Positions 16,006 through 22,082 of a stretch of DNA of 28,335 nt are shown piece by piece. Numbering within the stretch: the stretch's first letter is position 1; each line of letters opens with the position of its first letter. The translations under genes were made by a program, and so were the position numbers. Under the pieces are notes generated by a model, which saw nothing but the letters and a program-made list of their open reading frames with translations, searched no databases and had not been told where the DNA came from. Source of the stretch: Flavobacteriales bacterium UBA972 (GTDB lineage: Bacteria > Bacteroidota > Bacteroidia > Flavobacteriales > Schleiferiaceae); contig DBBY01000043.1 in assembly GCA_002292855.1 (NCBI GenBank), forward strand, positions 63,022-91,356, given 5' to 3'.

Positions 16006-16670
16006 GCGCCAATATTGAAGCCTACCGCGACCTGATGGCATCACTTCCGGCAGAAGCCACCCTGATTGCGGTCAGCAAGTTCCAAGCGAACGAAGCCATC
16101 GAATCGCTCTACGCCGCCGGCCAACGCGATTTTGGTGAAAACAGGGTGCAGGAGCTTGCCGCCAAGGCCGCCGCACTGCCTAAGGACATTCGCTGGCATA
16201 TGATTGGCCGGATCCAAACCAATAAGATTCGGGAATTTGCGCCCTTTGTGCACCTGGTGCACAGCGTTGACCGAACCGACGTCTTAACCGTCCTTCAAAA
16301 AGAAGCCGCACGGGCAGAGCGAACAATCGACATTCTTCTTCAGGTCCACATTGCCCAAGAAGAAACCAAGGCAGGATTCAGCCCCGAAGAAGTGCTAGGG
16401 CTATGCGCGGTTAATGTGTTAAGCGAATACCCCAACCTGCGCATCGTGGGCCTTATGGGAATGGCAAGCTTTACCGAAGACCGCAATCAGGTCAGGCGCG
16501 AATTTGCACTGCTGGCAAGCCTGTACCGCGCCGCCCAAGAACAGCTTGGGGTCGGCCAAATCACCGTGCTTAGCATGGGAATGAGCGGCGACTACGACCT
16601 CGCGCTGGCCGAGGGAGGCAACCACATCCGGGTGGGTTCACTGCTGTTCGGAGCGCGAAGCAGCCAGTAA
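16002..16670 (+). CDS. YggS-family PLP homeostasis protein
   Basis: Single-domain PLP-binding protein (YggS/PROSC) that buffers pyridoxal phosphate; no catalytic reaction is established. It has 222 residues with a GTG start at 16002 overlapping the DUF1015 stop (GTGA). The PLP lysine is Lys26 in LIAVSK. Family motifs GENRVQEL, WHMIGRIQTNKI, VHSVDR, GLMGMASF, LSMGMSGDYDLAL and NHIRVGSLLFG are intact. Placement beside SerC, a PLP enzyme, is functionally sensible. Confidence 0.95.
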   Translation: MSANIEAYRDLMASLPAEATLIAVSKFQANEAIESLYAAGQRDFGENRVQELAAKAAALPKDIRWHMIGRIQTNKIREFAPFVHLVHSVDRTDVLTVLQKEAARAERTIDILLQVHIAQEETKAGFSPEEVLGLCAVNVLSEYPNLRIVGLMGMASFTEDRNQVRREFALLASLYRAAQEQLGVGQITVLSMGMSGDYDLALAEGGNHIRVGSLLFGARSSQ

Positions 16671-16690
16671 CTAGCAACCCGAAACTTGTC

Positions 16691-18043
16691 ATGTACGCAG
16701 TAATTGATCTCGAAGCAACCGGAGGCAAGCCTGGAGAGGAGCGCATTATTGAGGTCGCCATTTTTATGTACGACGGCCGCCGAATTGTGGACCAGTTCAT
16801 TACGCTGGTCCGGCCCGACGTGCCCATTCCGCCCTTTGTGCAAAAACTCACGGGAATCCGCGAAAGCGATGTTCAAACGGCACCCCGCTTTCACGAAATT
16901 GCCAAGCGCATCGTGCAAATGACGGAGGGCGCGGTGTTCGTTGCCCACAACGCACCCTTTGACTACCGCATCCTGCGTGAAGAATTTGCCCGACTTGGCT
17001 TTGACTACCTGCGCGTAGTGCTCGACACCATACCCTTGACCGAAAAATTCCTGCCCGGCATGCCCTCCTACGGCTTGAGCACCCTCTGCACGGAGCTCAA
17101 TATTCCGCACACCCGCAAGCATCGGGCCGACGGAGACGCGCGCGCTACGGTCCATCTGCTTCAAATTCTGCTGGATAAGGACCGCGAGAAGTTCATCGAA
17201 GGAGTCTACCTCAAGCAGCCAGCGGCCACAGGTCAGCATAAATTCAGCGTCCAAATCGAACGCTACGTCAAAACCATAGGCCTCTACTACCTGTTTAATG
17301 CCGACGGCAGGGTACTTTATGTGGGTAAATCAGACCAACTTAGGGTACGCATTGACCGGCATTTCTTATCTACCAGCGATAAGGCCCTCGCACTTCAGGC
17401 CGAGGTGGCCAGCATTCGCGTCGAGGAGACCGGCAGCATTCTGCTTGCGGACATTCTCGAGCACGAAGAGCTAAAAAAACTCAAGCCCCCCTACAACCAA
17501 GCGAAAGACAAGTACCGCCTGCGCTTTGGCCTCTTCGCCATAGAGACCGACCGCGGCTTGCTTTGGGATGTGCGCGGAATTCAACTTGACCCACCCTTGC
17601 TTCAGGTGGATTCGGTGGCCGACGGCGTTGCCCTAATCAGCCGCTGGGCCGAGTCCCGCAACTGGAACCTTGCTGACCTGCTGGTACCCCGTCTGCTCCC
17701 CAGGCAAACCACCGAAGGCCTTAGCCGCGAAGGCCTGCCTGCCACCTTGGCAGAGGCCCACCGAGCACTCGATGCGTTTTTGTGGCCCGAGGGAATCGCG
17801 ATTTACCAAGACAAGGGGCGGGATCCGGGCGAAAAAGTTGTTTTTGTAGTGGACTCCGGCAGGCTACTGGGCTATGCCTTTGTGCGCCTGGAGCAGGATG
17901 TGGAAGACTTCCCTTCGCTCAAGAACCGACTCACTTTACTCAGCCAGGTACCCTACTTGCGAAGTTTACTGGCCGATTATGTGCAGTCACAAAGGGTCAA
18001 GATGGTCCGGCCGGATTTTTTGCCTACTTTCGACGAAGACTAA
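16691..18043 (+). CDS. DEDDh exonuclease fused to a GIY-YIG nuclease domain
   Basis: A 450-residue two-nuclease fusion. The N-terminal part (1-165) is a DnaQ-like 3'-5' exonuclease with Asp6 and Glu8 (DLEATG), Asp91 (HNAPFDYRIL), His144 and Asp149 (HRADGDA), a complete DEDDh set. The second part (about 194-275) is a UvrC-type GIY-YIG domain: GLYYLF, YVGKS, then an EHEELKKLKPPYNQ end carrying the expected acidic residue. The final 170 residues match no family I recognise. Similar exonuclease-UvrC-like fusions are annotated as polymerase III epsilon-like proteins and may act in excision repair. It starts 20 bases after yggS. Confidence 0.88.
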   Translation: MYAVIDLEATGGKPGEERIIEVAIFMYDGRRIVDQFITLVRPDVPIPPFVQKLTGIRESDVQTAPRFHEIAKRIVQMTEGAVFVAHNAPFDYRILREEFARLGFDYLRVVLDTIPLTEKFLPGMPSYGLSTLCTELNIPHTRKHRADGDARATVHLLQILLDKDREKFIEGVYLKQPAATGQHKFSVQIERYVKTIGLYYLFNADGRVLYVGKSDQLRVRIDRHFLSTSDKALALQAEVASIRVEETGSILLADILEHEELKKLKPPYNQAKDKYRLRFGLFAIETDRGLLWDVRGIQLDPPLLQVDSVADGVALISRWAESRNWNLADLLVPRLLPRQTTEGLSREGLPATLAEAHRALDAFLWPEGIAIYQDKGRDPGEKVVFVVDSGRLLGYAFVRLEQDVEDFPSLKNRLTLLSQVPYLRSLLADYVQSQRVKMVRPDFLPTFDED

Positions 18044-18045
18044 AA

Positions 18046-18054
18046 TACCTTTTG
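18046..18054 (+). promoter_or_regulatory. Possible -7 element for the 76-residue peptide gene
   Basis: TACCTTTTG ends two bases before the ATG at 18057. It fits TAnnTTTG only if one extra base is allowed in the spacer. If used, the transcript would have almost no leader. Weak support. Confidence 0.3.
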
Positions 18055-18056
18055 AT

Positions 18057-18287
18057 ATGAAAAAGTTTGCTGCATTGGCCCTAGTTGCCCTGTTCTCGGT
18101 TGCCTTCACCGGCAGTATTCAAGCCGAAAGCACCACCCAAGGCCCGAGCGAAGTGGTTAAGGCAAAGAAGAAGAAAAAAGGTGCTGAGGCCTGCGCTCCA
18201 AGTGCAGCCAAAAGCTGCGGTACGGCTGCTCCTGCGGGCGGATCATGCTGCTCCAAGCCTGCCACCACAGGCGGAGCCGGCAAGTAG
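18057..18287 (+). CDS. Small secreted Cys/Lys-rich peptide
   Basis: An unrecognised 76-residue protein. ATG 18057 begins a clear signal peptide (MKKFAALALVALFSVAFTGS, cleavage near residue 23, IQA/ES). The mature 53 residues carry a lysine run (37-41) followed by an Ala/Gly/Pro-rich segment with Cys46, Cys54 and adjacent Cys64-Cys65. The basic patch and four cysteines suggest metal or anionic-ligand binding or disulfide bonding, but no family motif is present. The gene starts 14 bases after the exonuclease gene and is followed by hairpins at 18298-18313 and 18355-18367. The frame upstream of 18057 belongs to the shadow of the exonuclease gene. Confidence 0.72.
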   Translation: MKKFAALALVALFSVAFTGSIQAESTTQGPSEVVKAKKKKKGAEACAPSAAKSCGTAAPAGGSCCSKPATTGGAGK

Positions 18288-18297
18288 TTTAGCTCGA

Positions 18298-18313
18298 CCT
18301 GCCCCGAGGCAGG
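18298..18313 (+). terminator. Hairpin between converging genes, possible terminator
   Basis: CCTGCC-CCGA-GGCAGG is a perfect 6-bp stem with a 4-base loop, 10 bases after the peptide gene stop. The sequence after it (ATTCTTC) is only moderately T-rich, so termination is possible but not certain. Confidence 0.45.
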
Positions 18314-18354
18314 ATTCTTCGCGTTAAAACCGAAAAAGTTGACTAATTCGCGCT

Positions 18355-18367
18355 AGGCCGATGGCCT
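18355..18367. terminator. Second hairpin between converging genes
   Basis: AGGCC-GAT-GGCCT, a 5-bp stem with a 3-base loop, 9 bases beyond the minus-strand barrel gene stop. Being symmetric it could act on either strand. It has only a short T run on the plus side (TTTG). Confidence 0.35.
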
Positions 18368-18376
18368 TTGCGATCG

Positions 18377-18976
18377 CTATAATTTGACCGCCACCGAGCC
18401 GATAATCTGGGTAATCCTGTTGTCGGTGTCAAGGTCAATGCCGCCCAAGGTAATAGAATCTCCAAAGGCCGAGAGGGAGCCCTCATAGCGCAGCGAAGCC
18501 TGCAGGGGTCCGAGCTTTAAACCCAGACCTACTTGACCTCCCCAGCTGCCGGTACCGGTCTGTACGAGGCCTAGTCCGCCGCTCTCGCTCAATGCAAGCG
18601 AATACACCGGGGCCAAAAATCCAAAGAGTGGCCCGAGCTTCACGCCCACTTCCACGGGAAAATCCAATCTCAGCATGGACCAGTCCACCACAGTGGGAGT
18701 GACACTCCCGTCCTGCAGGAGAATCTGCTGGTTGAGCCCCGTAAGCCAAGCCTGGGGCTGCAGGTAGAGCAGTCCGGCAGAGGCACGGGTGAAACCGCCC
18801 ACGTGGTAGCCTCCGCGGCCTGAAGCCATAGGTCTAAAGGTGGGGTCAATTAGTGGGTTCAGGTTGATTTGCAGGTCTGCCAAGTGGTAGCCCGCCGTCA
18901 ATCCCTTAGAAAATTGGGCTAAGGCACTGGGTAGTTGGAGCAGCATTAAGGCCCCAAACAGAAGAATTCTGATCAT
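18377..18976 (-). CDS. Outer-membrane beta-barrel protein (PorT/OMP_b-brl-like)
   Basis: A 199-residue exported barrel. Residues 1-20 form a signal peptide (LLFGALMLLQLPSALA/Q). The mature sequence alternates polar and hydrophobic residues with Gly-rich turns (GLTAGYHLADLQI, GGYHVGGFTRA, LGLKLGPLQASLRYEGSL) and ends in a strand with a terminal VAVKL. It resembles the small Bacteroidota outer-membrane barrel superfamily that includes PorT, but I see no feature that would identify it as PorT itself. Its ATG overlaps the purC stop (ATGA), so it is translated from the phoH-purC transcript. Confidence 0.75.
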   Translation of the reverse strand: MIRILLFGALMLLQLPSALAQFSKGLTAGYHLADLQINLNPLIDPTFRPMASGRGGYHVGGFTRASAGLLYLQPQAWLTGLNQQILLQDGSVTPTVVDWSMLRLDFPVEVGVKLGPLFGFLAPVYSLALSESGGLGLVQTGTGSWGGQVGLGLKLGPLQASLRYEGSLSAFGDSITLGGIDLDTDNRITQIIGSVAVKL

Positions 18977-19926
18977 ACTTGAACGGAGTTTAGGTAGTTC
19001 TCCACGTTGGCTACAATCCGGCCCTCTGCATCCCTGGTAGAGGCTGGCTCAAAGGTTTTGCCGGTCAGGAGCTCGTAGAGGTGTATGTAGCGCTTTGACA
19101 CGTCCAGGGCCCATTCGTCGGTCAGTTCGGGAATGGACTGGCCCTCCTGGCCCTGAAATCCATTGGAGATTAAGAACTGGCGAACGAATTCCTTGCTGAG
19201 CTGTATCTGGTCCTCGCCCCGCGACTGGCGCTCCTGAAAGCCATCGGCATAAAAGTAGCGCGAGGAATCGGGCGTGTGGATTTCGTCGATTAGCACGATG
19301 CGTCCGTCGGGGAGCAGCCCAAATTCGTACTTCGTATCCACCAAAAGAAGTCCGCGCTCAAGGGCCATTTGATGGCCACGCTCGTAGAGGGCATAAGTAA
19401 AAGCCTCAAGCTGAGCGTAGTGCTCCTCGCTAACGATTCCTTGAGCCAAAATTTCATCGCGGCTGATGTCTTGGTCGTGCGCCCCCAGGGCCTCCTTGGT
19501 GGTTGGCGTGATGATGGGTGTTTTGAGTCGGTCGGACTCCTTAAGGCCCTCAGGCAAAGAAACTCCGCACAGCACTCGGCCGCCCGATGCGTAGGTTCGC
19601 CAGGCGTGGCCGCTGAGGTAGCCGCGGACCACCATTTCGACCTTAAAAGGTTCGGCGGCAAGGCCAACGCTGACCACGGGGTCGGGGCTTGCCAAGCGCC
19701 AGTTGGGCACAAGGTCTTCGGTCGCTTTGAGAAAGTGCTCTGCCATCTGGTTCAGAACCTGCCCTTTGTGGGGTATGCCCTGAGGCAGCACCACGTCAAA
19801 AGCCGAAATTCGGTCTGAGGCAACCATGACTAAAAGTCCGCCCGAAAGGCGGTAGACATCGCGCACCTTGCCGTGGTAGACCGACTGCTGGCCGGTAAAG
19901 TGAAATTCAGAATGAAGCAGGGCCAT
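18973..19926 (-). CDS. purC: SAICAR synthase PurC
   Basis: Purine synthesis enzyme joining CAIR and aspartate with ATP to make SAICAR. It has 317 residues, within the range of the longer PurC group. Seen: GKVRDVYRL near 19-27 (ATP loop), ASDRISAFDVVLPQGIP, the signature VEMVVRGYLSGHAWR at 96-110, and LVDTKYEFG with LIDEIHTPDSSRY at 195-224. It starts 3 bases after phoH and its stop overlaps the downstream barrel gene. Confidence 0.97.
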   Translation of the reverse strand: MALLHSEFHFTGQQSVYHGKVRDVYRLSGGLLVMVASDRISAFDVVLPQGIPHKGQVLNQMAEHFLKATEDLVPNWRLASPDPVVSVGLAAEPFKVEMVVRGYLSGHAWRTYASGGRVLCGVSLPEGLKESDRLKTPIITPTTKEALGAHDQDISRDEILAQGIVSEEHYAQLEAFTYALYERGHQMALERGLLLVDTKYEFGLLPDGRIVLIDEIHTPDSSRYFYADGFQERQSRGEDQIQLSKEFVRQFLISNGFQGQEGQSIPELTDEWALDVSKRYIHLYELLTGKTFEPASTRDAEGRIVANVENYLNSVQV

Positions 19927-19929
19927 AGA

Positions 19930-20943
19930 TTATGGATTAGTAGGTTCTGCAGGATGGCTATCAAGCTTGGCCCCTTTGGGAGCTAAGGCTGCCTGATTGC
20001 GCTGCCCTTCGTCGTCGTAGGCGGCAATTATTTTGCGCACCAAGGGGTGGCGGACCACGTCGCGGCCGTCCAGCTCGACGCGACCAATGCCCTCCACATT
20101 GGCCAAGAGCTTCAAGGCGTTGGGGAGGCCTGAGCTCGCGCGCGGCGGCAAATCGGTCTGCGAAGGGTCGCCGGTAACAATGAACTTTGACGAAGGGCCC
20201 ATGCGGGTTAAAAACATTTTCATCTGCGAAGCCGTCGTGTTTTGGGCCTCGTCGAGAATCACAAAGGCCCGATCCAGGGTACGGCCGCGCATGTAAGCCA
20301 GGGGCGCAATTTCGATGGTGCCGTTCTCGAGGTACTGCAGAAGGCGTTCGCTCGGAATCATGTCTCGAAGGGCATCATAGAGCGGCTGCATGTAGGGGTC
20401 CAGCTTCTCTTTCATGTCTCCGGGCAAAAAACCCAGGGACTCGCCGGCCTCCACGGCGGGGCGCGTGAGTATCAGCCGTTTGACTTCTTTGTTTTTGAGG
20501 GCGCGAACGGCTAAAGCCACGGCCGTGTAGGTTTTGCCGGTTCCAGCGGGACCCATGGCAAAAGTGAGGTCGTTGGCCCCGACCGCATCCACCATGCGCT
20601 GCTGGTTGGCAGTCCTCGCCTTGATGACGTGGCCGTTGACGCCGTGCACAATGACCAAGTCGCCCTCGCTCATTCCCTTCAAAATAGAGGGTTTGTCGTC
20701 GAGCACAATGCGCTCCATCTGGGGCAAGGTCAGTACGTTAAACTTGCGAACGTGCCGCAGCAGCAGGTCGAGTTTTTCTTCAAAAACACTAATGTCTTCG
20801 GGGGATCCGCTGAATTTTATAAGGTCGCCGCGAGCCACAATGCTCAGCTTGGGAAAATAGGACTCCAGCTGTCGCATCAGGGCATTCTGCTCCCCGTACA
20901 GAACTCGGGGGTCGACGTCATCGAGTTGGACGGTGCGCTCCAT
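19930..20943 (-). CDS. phoH: PhoH-like ATPase
   Basis: Cytoplasmic PhoH-family P-loop ATPase related to the N-terminal half of superfamily-1 helicases; a role in RNA metabolism is suspected in the family. ATG 20943 (MERTVQLDDVDPRVLYGEQN) gives 337 residues; the longer open frame crosses the divergent gene and is rejected. Seen: a small N-terminal domain to about residue 75, Walker A GPAGTGKT at 131-138, Walker B VILDEAQ at 228-234, and GDPSQTDLP near 258. The last 25 residues are a non-conserved tail. Its promoter is interlocked with that of the plus-strand gene. Confidence 0.95.
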   Translation of the reverse strand: MERTVQLDDVDPRVLYGEQNALMRQLESYFPKLSIVARGDLIKFSGSPEDISVFEEKLDLLLRHVRKFNVLTLPQMERIVLDDKPSILKGMSEGDLVIVHGVNGHVIKARTANQQRMVDAVGANDLTFAMGPAGTGKTYTAVALAVRALKNKEVKRLILTRPAVEAGESLGFLPGDMKEKLDPYMQPLYDALRDMIPSERLLQYLENGTIEIAPLAYMRGRTLDRAFVILDEAQNTTASQMKMFLTRMGPSSKFIVTGDPSQTDLPPRASSGLPNALKLLANVEGIGRVELDGRDVVRHPLVRKIIAAYDDEGQRNQAALAPKGAKLDSHPAEPTNP

Positions 20944-20951
20944 TACTTTTA
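20944..20951 (+). promoter_or_regulatory. Possible -7 element of the SAM adenosyltransferase-gldFG run
   Basis: TACTTTTA, one base off TAnnTTTG, 19 bases before the ATG at 20971. It lies within the only 27 bases between the divergent phoH and adenosyltransferase genes, which makes a role here more likely. Confidence 0.4.
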
Positions 20952-20957
20952 CAGCTT

Positions 20958-20965
20958 CAAAGGTA
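20958..20965 (-). promoter_or_regulatory. Promoter -7 element of phoH-purC-barrel run
   Basis: Read on the minus strand this is TACCTTTG, an exact match to TAnnTTTG, 14 bases before the phoH ATG at 20943. Transcription would start near 20952, giving a leader of about 9 bases. Any -33 element would lie inside the divergent coding sequence. Confidence 0.6.
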
Positions 20966-20970
20966 CATCT

Positions 20971-21771
20971 ATGGCCGTCATCACCCTCACCACCGACTAC
21001 GGTTGGCGCGATCCCGACGCCGCCGGCTTGCGCGGACGTGTCTATGGCGAAATGCTCCAAACCGGCACGGTAGCCCCGGTCGTCGACTTGACCCACAGCA
21101 TTCAGGCGGGCAACCTCAACGAGGCCGCCTACATTCTGCGCGGAGCCTACCGAGATTTTCCGGCGGGCAGCATTCACCTTGTGCTGGTGGACAGCATCTT
21201 TTGGCCCGAGAAGCCCCTGATCTATTGCTTCTTAGACGGACATCACTTCTTGGGCCTGGACAATGGACTCTTCTCTATGCTTCGGCCCGACCTGCAGCCC
21301 AGTTCTAGAGTTCTGATCGACCTTAAAAACCGCCTGGACTGCACCAGCGCAGAAGCACTGCTGGCGGCGGCGGCGGCGCACCTTCTCGACGGAGGCAGCC
21401 CCAGCCTGCTCGGCCCCCCAGCAAGCGACTGGGCCCGTAGCGCCACACTCCACCCTGAAGTCCGCAGCGAGAACAGCGCCCTTATTCACGTACAGTTTGT
21501 AGACCACTTTGGCCAGCTGGTAACCGACGCCGACCAAGACTGGATTCAGCGCTGGTCGCATTCTCGGCCGATTGAAACGAGCGTCCGCGGACAAAAAGTA
21601 AGCAAATGGTGGGGGCTCAACCGGCTCACCGCAGGAGATTTGTACTTTAGGTACAACCGCTACGGCTACCTCGAAATCGGAATGAACGAGGGCAGCGGCG
21701 ACAAGGCCCTTGCGGCCGCCCGCCTCCTTGGAGTGAAGGCCGGAGACGCCATAGAACTCCGTGCCCTGTGA
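20971..21771 (+). CDS. SAM hydroxide adenosyltransferase family protein (DUF62)
   Basis: Homologue of the DUF62 enzymes that hydrolyse S-adenosylmethionine to adenosine and methionine, relatives of fluorinase and chlorinase. ATG 20971 (MAVITLTTDYG) gives 266 residues; the frame upstream lies opposite phoH. Seen: the N-terminal ITLTTDYGWRD, VDLTHSI, the LDNGLFS motif at about 96-102, and a C-terminal beta domain. Differences from the archaeal type: the usual PGVG-x-R stretch after VVD is replaced by SIFWPEK, and the VDxFGNxxTN motif reads VDHFGQLVTDA. Some of this may be normal for Bacteroidota members. The stop overlaps the next gene (GTGA). Confidence 0.87.
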   Translation: MAVITLTTDYGWRDPDAAGLRGRVYGEMLQTGTVAPVVDLTHSIQAGNLNEAAYILRGAYRDFPAGSIHLVLVDSIFWPEKPLIYCFLDGHHFLGLDNGLFSMLRPDLQPSSRVLIDLKNRLDCTSAEALLAAAAAHLLDGGSPSLLGPPASDWARSATLHPEVRSENSALIHVQFVDHFGQLVTDADQDWIQRWSHSRPIETSVRGQKVSKWWGLNRLTAGDLYFRYNRYGYLEIGMNEGSGDKALAAARLLGVKAGDAIELRAL

Positions 21772-22082
21772 GCGGTTTGCGCCCACTAACCCGCATCGTT
21801 CACCTGCAGGTTGCCATGCCGCACCGCGCGGAATTTGAAGCCTATGTGGCGCAAAAAATCATTGTCGTTGCCCAGCAAGATGGATGCCTGAGCGTTCAGT
21901 GGCTGCGCGCCCAGGACGGGAGCTACTTTACCTACAGCCAATGGGAAAACGAGGATTTTCTCGAAGGCTATCGTCAATCGGCCACTTTTGCCGAAATTTG
22001 GGCCACGCTAAAGGCTTGGTTCGACGCTCCCGCGCGCGCTTGGTCCTGCGACCTCATTACGGAACATCCATGCTCAGTCTAG
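21768..22082 (+). CDS. Antibiotic-biosynthesis-monooxygenase (ABM) fold protein
   Basis: A 104-residue protein of the dimeric ABM/quinol-monooxygenase fold. It begins with GTG 21768, overlapping the previous stop by 4 bases. Family features: an N-terminal strand (RIVHLQVAMPHRAEFEAYV), a central GCLSVQWLRAQDGSYFTYSQWEN, and the C-terminal YRQSATFAEIWATLKAWFDAPARAWSCDLI. Homologues preceding gldF are common in Bacteroidota. Enzyme activity is unproven for most members; it may be a small oxygenase or a heme- or quinone-binding protein. Its last 13 bases overlap the gldFG gene start in another frame, tying the two together. Confidence 0.83.
   Translation: MSGLRPLTRIVHLQVAMPHRAEFEAYVAQKIIVVAQQDGCLSVQWLRAQDGSYFTYSQWENEDFLEGYRQSATFAEIWATLKAWFDAPARAWSCDLITEHPCSV

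Noticed and set aside
18162..18182. Slippery A-run in the Lys-rich peptide gene as a programmed frameshift site
   Set aside because: The six-A run is not in the frame required for a -1 heptamer slip, and neither alternative frame offers a meaningful extension.
18370..18377. GCGATCGC palindrome as a special repeat
   Set aside because: I noticed it only once in the window and it can arise by chance in GC-rich DNA; no array or element surrounds it.
20944..21177. N-terminal extension of PhoH by 78 residues
   Set aside because: It runs antisense through the divergent adenosyltransferase gene; a perfect -7 box lies directly before the ATG at 20943.
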